The translations under genes were made by a program, and so were the position numbers. Source: Candidatus Gastranaerophilales bacterium (GTDB lineage: Bacteria; Cyanobacteriota; Vampirovibrionia; Gastranaerophilales; Gastranaerophilaceae). Taken from it: a DNA stretch of 64,000 nucleotides. Below the pieces are notes generated by a model. That model did not search any database. It was not told the origin of the DNA and worked only from the letters and a program-made list of their open reading frames with translations. Of this stretch, positions 24,467-33,719 are shown piece by piece. The stretch lies in NCBI GenBank assembly GCA_944325635.1, contig CALVBD010000008.1:17970-81969 (forward strand), read 5' to 3'. Each line of letters begins with the position of its first letter. The first letter of the stretch is position 1.

Positions 24467-25523
24467 GCTTTCCGTAAAAATTAACGAACAGGAAAAATCC
24501 TACCCCATAATAATAAACGATAATCCTGTTTCAACATTAAAAGACGCTATTTTTTCACGTTTGGAAGGGAAAAAATTCCTTGTCGTAATTTCAGAAAAAG
24601 TCGAAAAATTATACGGGAAAGCACTTGGCTTTGAAAAAACTGAAAAATTCATCCTGAAAGACGGTGAAAAAGAAAAAAATTTCAAAAACTATAAAAAAAT
24701 TCTGGAACGCGCCCTGAAATTGCAGCTTACCAGAAAAGATACAATAATTGCAATCGGCGGCGGAGTCGTCGGGGATCTGGCAGGTTTTGCAGCAGCAACT
24801 TATATGCGCGGAATTAATTTTATTCAGGTTCCGACAACACTCCTTGCCTGTGTTGACAGCTCAGTCGGAGGCAAAACCGGTATTGACACAAGCTTCGGCA
24901 AAAATTTAATCGGCTCTTTTTACCAGCCGTCTGCGGTTTTTATCAATACAAACTTTTTGCAAACTCTTGATGACAGACAATTCAAAACAGGAATGGGCGA
25001 AGTTGTTAAATATGCTTTTATTGAAAAATCCTGCCGCAGTGAAGAAGAATTAAATCTAACAAACTTTCTCACTGAAAATACAGAAAAAATTCTCACACGC
25101 AATCTGAGAACCTTAGAAAGTTTAATTGAAATTTGCGTTAAACTGAAAATTTCCGTTGTGCAAAAAGATGAAAAAGAATCAGGTCTCAGAAAAATTCTCA
25201 ACTTCGGGCACACATACGGCCACGCGGTAGAAAAATTTACCAACTACAAAAAATATACGCACGGAGAGGCTATTGTTAAAGGAATGGAATTCGCCTTCAA
25301 TCTTGCTGTAAAAAGAAATATTATCGACAAAAACTACAAATTCTTTGCAAACGATGTGATAAAAAAATTCGGCTTTAAATCAATTCCAGATTACCCGATT
25401 GAAAAACTTATAAAGTTAATGAAAATGGACAAAAAAGCCGAATTTGAATACATAACTTTTATCCTGCCAACTGACTATTCGGAAGTGGCAGAGTTTAAAT
25501 TTACCGAAAAAGATTTACTGTAA
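24459..25523 (+). CDS. aroB: 3-Dehydroquinate synthase
   Basis: Converts DAHP to 3-dehydroquinate, the second step of the shikimate pathway, using NAD and a divalent metal. The 354 residues show the NAD-binding IAIGGGVVGDLAGFAA (about 94), PTTLLACVDSSVGGKTGID (about 122), GMGEVVKYAFI (about 178) and metal-ligand histidines in NFGHTYGHAVE (about 248) and YTHGEAI (about 266). Overlap with aroK and tail-to-tail overlap (9 bases) with aroC put three pathway genes together. Confidence 0.96.
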   Translation: MSKLSVKINEQEKSYPIIINDNPVSTLKDAIFSRLEGKKFLVVISEKVEKLYGKALGFEKTEKFILKDGEKEKNFKNYKKILERALKLQLTRKDTIIAIGGGVVGDLAGFAAATYMRGINFIQVPTTLLACVDSSVGGKTGIDTSFGKNLIGSFYQPSAVFINTNFLQTLDDRQFKTGMGEVVKYAFIEKSCRSEEELNLTNFLTENTEKILTRNLRTLESLIEICVKLKISVVQKDEKESGLRKILNFGHTYGHAVEKFTNYKKYTHGEAIVKGMEFAFNLAVKRNIIDKNYKFFANDVIKKFGFKSIPDYPIEKLIKLMKMDKKAEFEYITFILPTDYSEVAEFKFTEKDLL

Positions 25524-26576
25524 GCGAAAATTTTTCAATAATTCTTCCATGCAGTCACCGCCGTATTTGAGAAGAATTTCATTTGCAAGCACACAGGCAA
25601 TTCTTGCCTCTGCAACCACGGCGCATGCTTCCACTGCACAGGTGTCTGAGCGTTCAAAATGAGCCTCCGACGGCAGGCAAGTAACGCAATCAACAGACTG
25701 CAACGGTTTTACAAGTGTGGGAATAGGTTTCATAACGGCAGTAACAACAATATTCTCGCCGTTTGACATCCCGCCTTCAATACCACCTGCATTGTTGGTT
25801 TTTCTGGTAATCTTTCCGTCCTCGGCAAAAATTTCATCGTGGTATTCGCTGCCTCTCATTTTATAGGCGTGATGATTACCAATTGAAACTGATTTCACGG
25901 CAGGAACGCTCATTACTGCCTGGGCAATCCTTCCGTCAAGTTTCCTGTCCCAGTGGACGTAAGAGCCTAATCCTACAGGAAGATTTTCGTATTCAATCTG
26001 AACTTTTCCCCCCAGAGTATCGCCTTCTGCTTTTGCTTTATCAATTTCAGCGTGAAATTCTTCCTCGTTTTTACCGTTTCCGATTTGCAGCACTTTTGAA
26101 GAGCCTGTAATCCCAAACTGTTTTAAAAACAATTTTGCAACGGCACCAACGGCAACTTCTATAGCGGTTTTTCTGGCGCTTGAACGCTCTAAAATATTGC
26201 GTAAATCTTTTTGGTGATATTTGACGCTTCCCGCATAATCTGCATGCCCCGGACGGTAAGTGGTAAAAGCTTTTTCAGAGGTAATATCCTTCGGGTTAGT
26301 GCTCATAATTTTCTGCCAGTTTTCAAAATCATTATTTTTTATAACAAGCGTGACAGGAGAACCTAGAGTTTTACCAAACCTGACGCCCGACATAATTTCC
26401 ACGGTATCGCTTTCAATTTTCATTCTTCCGCCGCGGCCGTAACCGCCCTGACGACGTTTAAGTTCTGCGTTAATAAAATCAATGTCGATTTCAAGGTTTG
26501 CCGGCAAACCTTCTATTATAGCGGTTAAACATTTTCCGTGGCTTTCGCCTGATGTCAAAAATCTGAATTTTTCCAT
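25515..26576 (-). CDS. aroC: Chorismate synthase
   Basis: Makes chorismate from EPSP, the last shikimate-pathway step, with reduced FMN. The 353 residues show GESHGKCLTAIIEGLPA at the N-terminus, RRQGGYGRGGRMKIE (about 42), RPGHADYAGSVKY (about 104), RSSARKTA and GGIEGGMSNGE (about 255). It is convergent with aroB, so it has its own promoter: TATAAT lies 6 bases before the ATG, giving a predicted leaderless transcript. The 26-bp end of the 750-bp inverted-repeat element begins 5 bases upstream of that box. Confidence 0.97.
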   Translation of the reverse strand: MEKFRFLTSGESHGKCLTAIIEGLPANLEIDIDFINAELKRRQGGYGRGGRMKIESDTVEIMSGVRFGKTLGSPVTLVIKNNDFENWQKIMSTNPKDITSEKAFTTYRPGHADYAGSVKYHQKDLRNILERSSARKTAIEVAVGAVAKLFLKQFGITGSSKVLQIGNGKNEEEFHAEIDKAKAEGDTLGGKVQIEYENLPVGLGSYVHWDRKLDGRIAQAVMSVPAVKSVSIGNHHAYKMRGSEYHDEIFAEDGKITRKTNNAGGIEGGMSNGENIVVTAVMKPIPTLVKPLQSVDCVTCLPSEAHFERSDTCAVEACAVVAEARIACVLANEILLKYGGDCMEELLKNFRLQ

Positions 26577-26588
26577 ATTTCAATTATA
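26577..26588 (-). promoter_or_regulatory. Leaderless -10 box of aroC
   Basis: TATAAT, TGAAAT, ATG on the minus strand. The -35 region falls inside the adjacent repeat element. Confidence 0.55.
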
Positions 26589-26593
26589 TTACA

Positions 26594-27343
26594 AACATAA
26601 TATATGTTATCGGAAGAAAATTTATACCCCTCTCCCTTTGGGAGAGGGTAGAATTTGTTAATGAGTGTCAGTGAATTTACAAATTCGGGTGAGGTTGTAA
26701 ATATCTTTAAACTTATATTTGATATTTGATATTTGGGGCTTATGCAGCCCCAAACCCTGCACTGACATTCTTTTTCTTTTTTGCAATGAAAAGAAAAAGA
26801 ATGTCAGCCAAGAAAAAGAAACACGCTATATAACAGCACTGCTTCGCAGCGCAAGACCGAATGGATGTCGTTAAATGCTAACGCATTTAACCTTTCAGCC
26901 TCACTATTGCACAATAAATTGTGCACGTTCGGCAACCGACCTGTGGTCGGTCTAAATAAATCCCCCCTACCCCCCTTTACAAAGGGGGTAAAGTAAAAGC
27001 CTCCCTTGTAAAGGCGGATTGCGAGCAGAGGGCGAAACGGCGACGCGAAGGCGGCGGCGTTGCAGACCCGTTTAACGCGAGCAACCAAGCAGGAGGTGGC
27101 GCACATAGCGCCGGAGGGTTTTCATGCGAGCGTGCGGCGTAGCCGCGATAGCGAGCATATAAAGTTGAAGGCTCTGCCTTCAAACTACTTCCGTTTGATT
27201 TCGCGGCGCGCAGCGACGCTGTAATTTTTTGCGTGTTTTTCTTTTTCGGTTCACTTTTTCTTTTTTCATCGCAATAAAAAAGAAAAAGTGAACGTAATGA
27301 AGAAGTTGGAGAACTTGTTTCTTCCGATAACATATATTATGTT
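26594..27343. mobile_element. 750-bp non-coding element with perfect 26-bp inverted ends
   Basis: The ends 26594-26619 and 27318-27343 are exact inverse copies. Inside, near each end, is a long perfect hairpin: 19 bp at 26762-26780/26789-26807 and 18 bp at 27249-27266/27276-27293, both with GCAAT in the loop region. The middle holds GC-rich repeat modules. No credible gene is present. It fills the space between aroC and the next gene. No clear target duplication is seen. This resembles a MITE moved by a transposase elsewhere. Confidence 0.65.
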
Positions 27344-27818
27344 ACTTCTTAGCATATTTTAAGAAAGTTTGGACTTTAGTCTGCATCATTTCTTCAACGA
27401 TTAACCATTTCCCGCTTGGCTGTTTTTGGACGATCATATATGTTTTCAGTTTATAATTCTCGCCTGAAGGCTGGCGAAGCGATGTTATTTTATAGCCGTT
27501 ATCCACCTTTGCGGCTTTTATATCGGTATAATTATTTTTATACTTACGCATTTTCGCGCCTTTCTGGCTGAGTTTCATCTGGGAAATATATGTTTCCGTA
27601 TCGGTTTCTACATCTACAAGTTCTCCGTCAGGCTTCACGACCTGCCTGATAATCTTTGCGTCGGGCGAATACATCTTTATAAGCTCGGGGCTATAATTAT
27701 TTGCGGCATTAACATAGTTTTTAAAGAATTTTATTGCCTCCTGCTGTTCATCTGCAAACGCTGAACTTCCGATAAAGAGTAAAACTCCTACGATTAGTAA
27801 CAAAAGTAATTTTTTCAT
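27342..27818 (-). CDS. Exported SnoaL/NTF2-like protein
   Basis: This 158-residue protein starts at 27818, where AAAGGAGG precedes the ATG; the longer frame to 27902 does not. The signal peptide MKKLLLLLIVGVLLFIGSS ends AFA before DEQQ. The mature part looks like an NTF2/SnoaL fold: FKNYVNAANNYSPELIKMY, SPDAKI, ISQMKLSQ and a C-terminal strand pair ending WLIVEEMMQT. Members bind small molecules or act as enzymes in the periplasm; no catalytic residues can be named. Its stop codon overlaps the end of the 750-bp repeat element by two bases. Confidence 0.7.
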   Translation of the reverse strand: MKKLLLLLIVGVLLFIGSSAFADEQQEAIKFFKNYVNAANNYSPELIKMYSPDAKIIRQVVKPDGELVDVETDTETYISQMKLSQKGAKMRKYKNNYTDIKAAKVDNGYKITSLRQPSGENYKLKTYMIVQKQPSGKWLIVEEMMQTKVQTFLKYAKK

Positions 27819-27934
27819 TCTGCCTCCTTTTTTGAAAAGGATAAAAAATGGGATGAATATTTTCATCAGGCAGACGGACATCTCAGGTATACCATGCGGC
27901 AATATGGACTAAGGGAATAAAACGAAAGGTCATT

Positions 27935-27997
27935 ATGGCTGTTGTGATGATATTTTTCTGGGCATTCACGGCGCTTCTTACAATGGGGCCTAGTTAA
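27935..27997 (+). CDS. Possible 20-residue hydrophobic peptide
   Basis: ATG to TAA encodes a 20-residue peptide with a single hydrophobic stretch (VVMIFFWAFTALL). GAAAGG lies 6 bases upstream. It sits alone between two minus-strand genes. It could be a small membrane protein, but chance cannot be excluded. Confidence 0.25.
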   Translation: MAVVMIFFWAFTALLTMGPS

Positions 27998-28005
27998 AAA
28001 ACAGC

Positions 28006-30528
28006 CTAAAACTTTTTCAATTTCGCATAAGCCGCATCCATGGCTTTTTTGCCCTGTTTGCCAAAGTCAATAGTATACATCATGCTATCGCCAACTTTTA
28101 TAACATCCGTAATGTGTCCTATACCGAGTTTGTCGTGGAAAACTCTTTCACCAACATTGAAAACGTATTCGACTGTGGAACTTCCTTCAATGGCGTGTTC
28201 CCGTTCACGGGCTTCAAGTGCCTGCTGCTGCTCTTTTTGACGTTTTTCCTCCAGCATACGTTTTATGGCGTTATCTTTCAGGAATTCCTGAACTTTCTGT
28301 TCATCGCGTTCTTTATTGGCTTTGGATTTCACAAGAATTGTGCGCTGCGGGGTGCGTTTCGGAGGTTCATAGCCGTAGGAGGATTTTTTAGGCGAGGTGT
28401 TTGTCGAAAGACCTTTTGTCGGCGCCACAAAACCCTTGCCAAATCCCGAGGACGGCTTTATATAGCCGTAGCTGTCAGCCTGAGCCGCAGAGTATGAGTA
28501 ATCCGACTTCCCTGTTTTTGCTTTAGAAACAGCGTTGCGGAAGGTTGATGAGTCTGATGTGCTTCCCTCAAATGAAATCATATTCAACAACTGGCGCGGA
28601 ATTTCTTCAATAAACCGTGACGGGTTATAGTATTTGAATTCACCCCACATCTGGCGGCGTTTTGCTGATGTCAGGTATAATTTTTCTTCCGCGCGGGTGA
28701 CGCCGACATACATAAGGCGACGTTCTTCTTCCATTTCGGAAGGCACATTTAAAGATCTGAGGTGCGGAAAAATACCTTCATCCAGTCCTGCCATAAATAC
28801 AACCGGAAATTCCAGCCCTTTTGCCGCGTGAAGAGTCATCAGGGTGACGTTATTTGCAATTGTATCCATATTGTCAATATCAGATACTAGCGCAACCTGC
28901 GCCAGAAATTCCCCGAGGACATTATCTTCTTCTTCGGGCACGAATTCTTCCGCTACGTTTACGAGTTCCTGAAGGTTTTCTATATCCGCTTCGGCTTCAG
29001 GGGTATTTTGAAGCTGGAGTTCTGCAAGATAGCCGGATTTTTCAATTACAAGGGTCACAAATTCACGCAGATTGTAATTCGGAACCGCGTTTCTGAATTT
29101 AGTTATCAAATTCACGAAATCCGTAATCTTAGAACGCGTCCGCGCCGGAATTTCAGTATCTTCTTCAATTCTCTGTGCTGCTGCAAAGAGGGAGATATCT
29201 TCCCTGTCCGCGAAGTCCTGCAATCTTTTAATGGTTGTATCCCCGATTGAACGTTTCGGAACATTCACAATACGGCGGAAACTCTGAGAATCATCCGTAT
29301 TATAAATTAATTTCAAATAAGCGATGATGTCTTTAATTTCTTTACGGTCGTAGAATTTCAGCCCGCCGTAAATTCTATAAGGCACACCTGCTGCCATGCA
29401 GGCTTCTTCTATTGAACGGGATTGGGAATTTGTACGATAGAGAATGGCGTACTGATTGTAATTTCCGCCGCTGTCCTGTTTTATACGGCTTACGATAAAG
29501 TTTGCTTCGTCCGCCTCATCCTGAGCCTCAAAGTAATCTATAAGTTCACCTTCACCCTTATTTGAATAAAGAACTTTATCCACACGTTCGGTGTTGTTTT
29601 CAATAATGGCGTTTGCAACATTCAGAATATTTGCGGTCGAGCGGTAGTTTTGTTCAAGTTTGATTAATTTCGTGTTTTTGAAATCCTTCTGGAAGTTCAT
29701 GATAATCGTATAATCCGCACCGCGCCAGCTGTAGATGGATTGGTCGACATCGCCCACAACGCACAGTGAACGTTCAGGCGGAACTTCCGCGAGTTTATTT
29801 GTATAAAGCATATTTACAAGGTTATACTGCGCAAGGTTTGTGTCTTGGTACTCATCGACCATAATATGCTTAAATCTTTCATAATAGTGGGTTCGGATTT
29901 CTGTGTTATGGTCAAGGAGTTTTACCGTCAGCATAAGCATATCGTCAAAATCAATTGCGTTATTGTTGTTGAGCGTGTTTTCGTATTCTTCATAAATTGC
30001 CGCAATCTTCTGTGATTTGAAATCTCTTGCAAAAGTAGCAAAGGTATAGGCATCCTGCATTTTGTTTTTTGCATTAGAGATTACGGATTTAACGAGTTTA
30101 GGCTGATAAATTTTATCATCAAGGTTCAGTTTTTTGATTGCCTGTTTTAAAACCGCATTTGTATCGTTGTCATCGTATATGGTAAAATTCTTATCGAGTT
30201 TTTTGCCTGACGGAAAACTGTATCTGTCAATATTTTCGCGCAAAATTCTGCCGCAAATTCCATGGAAGGTCCCGACCCACATATATTTAACAACGTTCTC
30301 GCCAATCATGCTGCCAAGACGCGCCTTCATCTCTTTTGCAGCCTTGTTGGTAAATGTCACGGCGAGAATATTCTGCGGTTTTACTCCATGCTGAATCATA
30401 TAAGCAATTCTTGTCGTGAGGACTTTAGTTTTGCCGCTGCCAGCGCCTGCCAGTATCAACAACGGTCCTGTCACCGTCTGGACAGCTTCTTTCTGCTCCT
30501 TATTAAGATTTTCCAATAGATTTTCCAT
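28006..30528 (-). CDS. pcrA: ATP-dependent DNA helicase PcrA/UvrD
   Basis: A superfamily 1A 3'-5' helicase acting in nucleotide excision repair and plasmid replication. I take ATG at 30528 as start; the frame also opens at a TTG five codons earlier. Motifs: LNKEQKEAVQTVTGPLLILA, then GAGSGKTKVLTTR (motif I), AVTFTNKAAKEMK (Ia), VDEYQDTN (II), VGDVDQSIYSWRGADY (III), LEQNYRS (IV), MTLHAAKGLEFPVVF (V) and LMYVGVTRAEEKLYL (VI). At 840 residues it is about 90 longer than usual, with a Ser/Lys/Gln-rich C-terminal linker before a Tudor-like end (VGERVFHDKLGIGHI) that binds RNA polymerase in PcrA. Confidence 0.96.
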   Translation of the reverse strand: MENLLENLNKEQKEAVQTVTGPLLILAGAGSGKTKVLTTRIAYMIQHGVKPQNILAVTFTNKAAKEMKARLGSMIGENVVKYMWVGTFHGICGRILRENIDRYSFPSGKKLDKNFTIYDDNDTNAVLKQAIKKLNLDDKIYQPKLVKSVISNAKNKMQDAYTFATFARDFKSQKIAAIYEEYENTLNNNNAIDFDDMLMLTVKLLDHNTEIRTHYYERFKHIMVDEYQDTNLAQYNLVNMLYTNKLAEVPPERSLCVVGDVDQSIYSWRGADYTIIMNFQKDFKNTKLIKLEQNYRSTANILNVANAIIENNTERVDKVLYSNKGEGELIDYFEAQDEADEANFIVSRIKQDSGGNYNQYAILYRTNSQSRSIEEACMAAGVPYRIYGGLKFYDRKEIKDIIAYLKLIYNTDDSQSFRRIVNVPKRSIGDTTIKRLQDFADREDISLFAAAQRIEEDTEIPARTRSKITDFVNLITKFRNAVPNYNLREFVTLVIEKSGYLAELQLQNTPEAEADIENLQELVNVAEEFVPEEEDNVLGEFLAQVALVSDIDNMDTIANNVTLMTLHAAKGLEFPVVFMAGLDEGIFPHLRSLNVPSEMEEERRLMYVGVTRAEEKLYLTSAKRRQMWGEFKYYNPSRFIEEIPRQLLNMISFEGSTSDSSTFRNAVSKAKTGKSDYSYSAAQADSYGYIKPSSGFGKGFVAPTKGLSTNTSPKKSSYGYEPPKRTPQRTILVKSKANKERDEQKVQEFLKDNAIKRMLEEKRQKEQQQALEAREREHAIEGSSTVEYVFNVGERVFHDKLGIGHITDVIKVGDSMMYTIDFGKQGKKAMDAAYAKLKKF

Positions 30529-30680
30529 ATACCCTATTCCCAAAATTAAAGTTTTGTGTTATAATCAGCATAATCGAAAAAAATATTTATTGCAATTAGA
30601 TAGTCATAAGTTTTTCGCAACTTCCGATACCGGAATTATGCGGAAATACGAAAAGACCGGTGAGACAGAAAGTAGGAAAA

Positions 30681-31268
30681 ATGGCAGATAACGAAATTTT
30701 TATGGGTGCTGATGATAACAAAGAAGAACAACAATCAATTATGGTTCCTGTAGACGATTTAGACACGGTAAGCGCGGATTCTCCGCATACGGTAGATGAA
30801 CTTGCTCAGGAACTCGCTACCATCAGACAATCTGCCAAAAGAATCGCAATTATCGGGAGCCGCAACCTCCCGATTACACATCAGCAAATGATTGAAACCC
30901 TTGCAACAGCACTTGTTATGCAAGGGAATACTATCATTACCTCAGGCGGTTCGTCAGGTACAAACGCCGCTGCTATCCGCGGGGCTATGAAAGCTAATCC
31001 GGATAAATTAAAGGTTATTCTTCCGCAAACTATTGGGCAGCAACCGTCAGATGTTCAAAACCAGCTTATCGGGGTTCCGAATATCGTTGAGCACGCTGAT
31101 CGCGCTATGATGACACTTGCGGATGCATCCCGCGTTTGCAACAGAGAAATTATCGACGACTGCAATCAGCTTATCTGCTTCCTTTCCCACACAAGCAAAA
31201 CCCTTCATAACGCCGTTCAATACGCTGAAGAAGGACACAAGGTTATCACTGTATTCTATTTGGATTAA
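30681..31268 (+). CDS. DprA-like Rossmann-fold protein
   Basis: This 195-residue protein starts at 30681 after GTAGGAA. An acidic N-terminal 35 residues precede a Rossmann fold: RIAIIGSRNLPITHQQMIE (about 54), TIITSGGSSGTNAAAIRGAM (about 86) and KLKVILPQTI. These motifs resemble DprA/LOG-type nucleotide or ssDNA-binding proteins, and similar short proteins are common in cyanobacteria. It lacks the winged-helix end of true DprA. It is divergent from pcrA across 150 bases that contain TGTTATAAT. The exact role is unknown. Confidence 0.7.
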   Translation: MADNEIFMGADDNKEEQQSIMVPVDDLDTVSADSPHTVDELAQELATIRQSAKRIAIIGSRNLPITHQQMIETLATALVMQGNTIITSGGSSGTNAAAIRGAMKANPDKLKVILPQTIGQQPSDVQNQLIGVPNIVEHADRAMMTLADASRVCNREIIDDCNQLICFLSHTSKTLHNAVQYAEEGHKVITVFYLD

Positions 31269-31540
31269 AAAATTTCAACTTTATTTTAATATAGTGCTGT
31301 ATCAGTTTTTTATCGTCCTTGTAAGACGCGTAGCGGCAGCAATCAAGGATTTGAATTGTTGTCGGGCAGGTATGCCCAACAACAATCCTTACTTTTCACT
31401 TTACCCTCACCCCTACCCCCTCTCCCAGAGGGAGAGGGGTGAAAAGAACCCTCACCCAATCCCTCAGCACAAGGCATACAGGGTCGCAAGACTTGTTACC
31501 GCGTCTGCTACCTTTATATCCAGGTGGAAAATAGAAAAGA

Positions 31541-31750
31541 GTCATTGCGAGGCTTTAGCCGAAGCAATCCAGCCTTTTTAAGTGAATAGTAAGTGGTGAG
31601 TAGTGAATGGTTCAACAAAAATTAGTCCCTTCACTCTTCACTCGTTAATCTTCATATTCCAAAAGCTGGATTCTTTCGGGCTGCGACATCAGAATGACGT
31701 AAAATTTTTTCTTAGCGCCTTAGCGCCCTAGTGTCTAAGTAACTTTTTCT
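31541..31750. repeat. Dispersed ~209-bp repeat, copy 2
   Basis: Nearly identical to 538-746, same orientation, about 31 kb apart. Confidence 0.85.
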
Positions 31751-31984
31751 GCCTCCACACCCGCCTTACGGGCACCCTCTCCCTTTGGGAGGAGTCTGTT
31801 AACTTTTCATTGCTACCCCTCCTCGAAATCAAAGATTTCGGTCCTCCCTCAAGGGGAGGACAAAATCTTAAAATTCATTGCAATAGAAAGTTAACAATGC
31901 CCTTTGGGAGAGGGTAATAGCCCCCCCTCCCTTCACTCCTCACGCATCACTTTATTGCTCGTATCAACATATCATCCCTTTTTG

Positions 31985-31999
31985 TGCTAAAATAATTGT
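31985..31999 (+). promoter_or_regulatory. Leaderless promoter of the HEAT-like gene
   Basis: TGC, TAAAAT, six bases, ATG. Confidence 0.6.
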
Positions 32000-33169
32000 A
32001 TGAACGATTTAATTAAAAAATTAAGCGGCAAGAATAAAACCGATTACGAACAAGTCGCAAAAGAAATGATTGATAATGCAGATGTTGCATTATTCCAAGA
32101 ACTTGTCGCAAATGATGATTTTCTGTTTGATTTTGTCAAACAAAATGTCGCAGAACGTCTTGCAAACGCCTGCAATGAAACAAATTACAAAAATCTTTTG
32201 AAATTTTTTGTCTGCTATTCGCCTTACTATGACGATTTCATTATCTCCACTCTTGCAAAATATGCAGATGAAGATTTAACCGATGAAATCCTTGAGATTT
32301 TTGAAAACGGCACAAATGATGAAAAAACATATTGCGCCAAGTATTTTTTCTATATTCAGGATCCTCTTGCGCTTGAACTTTTACGGGAGAATTCCTACAC
32401 GGACGACGAAAGCCTCAATGCAAACTGCGCCGCTACATTAGGTAGTTTTCAAGATACTGTTTCTTACAATCAGGCGCTTGAAAAACTTAAATCAACAGAT
32501 GAATTTGAACAGCTTTCCGCGGTAAAATTCTTAGTGCTTTACGGGAATAAAGATGCAGTGCCTGAAATTATATCAACAATGAAAACTTCCACACTCGCCG
32601 AAAATATTGCGGGTGAAATCCCTTATCTCACAAATCTGTTTGAGCTTCTGGACAAAACAAAAGAAGATGCGCTTCTGGTAATTAATTATATAATTAACGG
32701 TCTTGGCGAAATTCTCGGGCTTCCGTGCGTTTTTGATTACGAACTCTACGATGTTTTTGAGCGCCTCATAAGACAGGCTGACGACAGTAAAACCGCCGTT
32801 GTGTTACTGAATGCGGCAGAAAAATTCGATACCCTCACCGAAAACGATGAATACCTCTTTGACGAGGATAAAAATACCAAAAACGAAGTCCAGGATATAA
32901 AGAAATTACTCGGGTCAATCAATAAAAAACAACTTAAACAATTGATTTTACAAGAACTCAGCGAAAACAGCCTGTTTGTCTATACAGCGCTTGATTTTGC
33001 AGAAGATGTTTTAGCCATCCGCGAACTTTTGAAATGTAATAACCAGACAATAATCTTAAAAACGGCAGAGGTTCTGAAAAAACTCGGAAACCTCGATGAA
33101 CCGACCAAAACCGTCGCACTTTTAAAGGTTACTGATGAAAATATAAAATCAATAATTCGCGCTTTGTAA
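32000..33169 (+). CDS. HEAT-like repeat protein, hypothetical
   Basis: A 389-residue acidic, all-helical cytoplasmic protein. Pairs of helices of about 30 residues recur, for example LLRENSYTDDESLNANCAAT followed by LGSF, and QLSAVKFLVLYGNKDAVPEI, which resemble HEAT/armadillo repeats used for protein binding. No enzyme motif is seen. No Shine-Dalgarno precedes the ATG, but an extended -10 does, so the mRNA is probably leaderless. The nudF-like gene starts 22 bases after its stop and has its own similar promoter. Confidence 0.65.
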   Translation: MNDLIKKLSGKNKTDYEQVAKEMIDNADVALFQELVANDDFLFDFVKQNVAERLANACNETNYKNLLKFFVCYSPYYDDFIISTLAKYADEDLTDEILEIFENGTNDEKTYCAKYFFYIQDPLALELLRENSYTDDESLNANCAATLGSFQDTVSYNQALEKLKSTDEFEQLSAVKFLVLYGNKDAVPEIISTMKTSTLAENIAGEIPYLTNLFELLDKTKEDALLVINYIINGLGEILGLPCVFDYELYDVFERLIRQADDSKTAVVLLNAAEKFDTLTENDEYLFDEDKNTKNEVQDIKKLLGSINKKQLKQLILQELSENSLFVYTALDFAEDVLAIRELLKCNNQTIILKTAEVLKKLGNLDEPTKTVALLKVTDENIKSIIRAL

Positions 33170-33176
33170 AAACTTG

Positions 33177-33191
33177 TGTTAAAATAGAATT
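33177..33191 (+). promoter_or_regulatory. Leaderless promoter of the Nudix gene
   Basis: TGT, TAAAAT, six bases, ATG. Confidence 0.6.
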
Positions 33192-33719
33192 ATGAATTTT
33201 GAAGAAAAAACATTAAGCTCGGAATGTGTTTATGACGGTAAGATTATGAAGGTTTGCCGCGATGATGTGGAGATTGCAACCGGCAAACATTCTTTCCGCG
33301 AAGTTGTCCACCATTCGGGAGGAGTTGTGATTGCCGCACTGAAAGATGATAACACCATTCTTACGGTAAAACAGTTCCGCTACCCGCTGAAGCAGACAAT
33401 TATTGAACTTCCGGCCGGCAAACTCGAAAAAGACGAAAATCCTGACTTAGCAGCCGCAAGAGAACTGGAAGAAGAAACAGGCTACAAAGCCAAAAACTGG
33501 AAATCACTCGGATTTATCTATACATCACCCGGATATAGCGATGAAAAATTGTATCTGTATCTTGCTACAGGGTTGGAATTCGTCGGCGAACATCCTGATG
33601 ACGGTGAAGTTTTAAAAGCTTATGAATACCCGCTTGATGAATTTATTCAAAAAGTAAAAAGCGGCGAAATTTCTGATGCCAAAACCGTATGCGCAATTAT
33701 GAGGGCGTTTTATGATTAA
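33192..33719 (+). CDS. nudF: Nudix hydrolase, ADP-ribose pyrophosphatase type
   Basis: Hydrolyses ADP-ribose or related nucleotide sugars to AMP and sugar phosphate. The 175 residues carry the Nudix box GKLEKDENPDLAAARELEEE followed by TGY (about residues 76-98) with the expected G, E, REL and EE residues. VKQFRYPLKQTIIELPAG upstream and YTSPGYSDEKLYLYLA downstream are typical of the NudF/YqkG group. The end overlaps the HAD gene by 8 bases, so they are cotranslated. Confidence 0.9.
   Translation: MNFEEKTLSSECVYDGKIMKVCRDDVEIATGKHSFREVVHHSGGVVIAALKDDNTILTVKQFRYPLKQTIIELPAGKLEKDENPDLAAARELEEETGYKAKNWKSLGFIYTSPGYSDEKLYLYLATGLEFVGEHPDDGEVLKAYEYPLDEFIQKVKSGEISDAKTVCAIMRAFYD

Larger units (their letters stand above)
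31269..31999. repeat. Repeat-rich intergenic region
   Basis: No gene is supported. It contains CCCTCTCC/GGAGAGGG inverted repeats (31408-31439), the second copy of the dispersed 209-bp repeat, and further palindromes (near 31775-31920), including AAATCAAAGATTTCGG. The modules are the same as in 251-891 but in a different order. Confidence 0.75.

Noticed and set aside
26804..27333. Two minus-strand ORFs of 100 and 118 residues
   Set aside because: They read through the 750-bp repeat element; the composition is biased (Ser/Pro/Arg), there is no ribosome site, and the frames cross palindromes.
31117..31581. 154-residue plus-strand ORF
   Set aside because: It overlaps the DprA-like gene in another frame, then runs into repeats.
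12127..31920. CRISPR array among the intergenic repeats
   Set aside because: The repeats are palindromic modules without regular unique spacers, and no cas genes are present.
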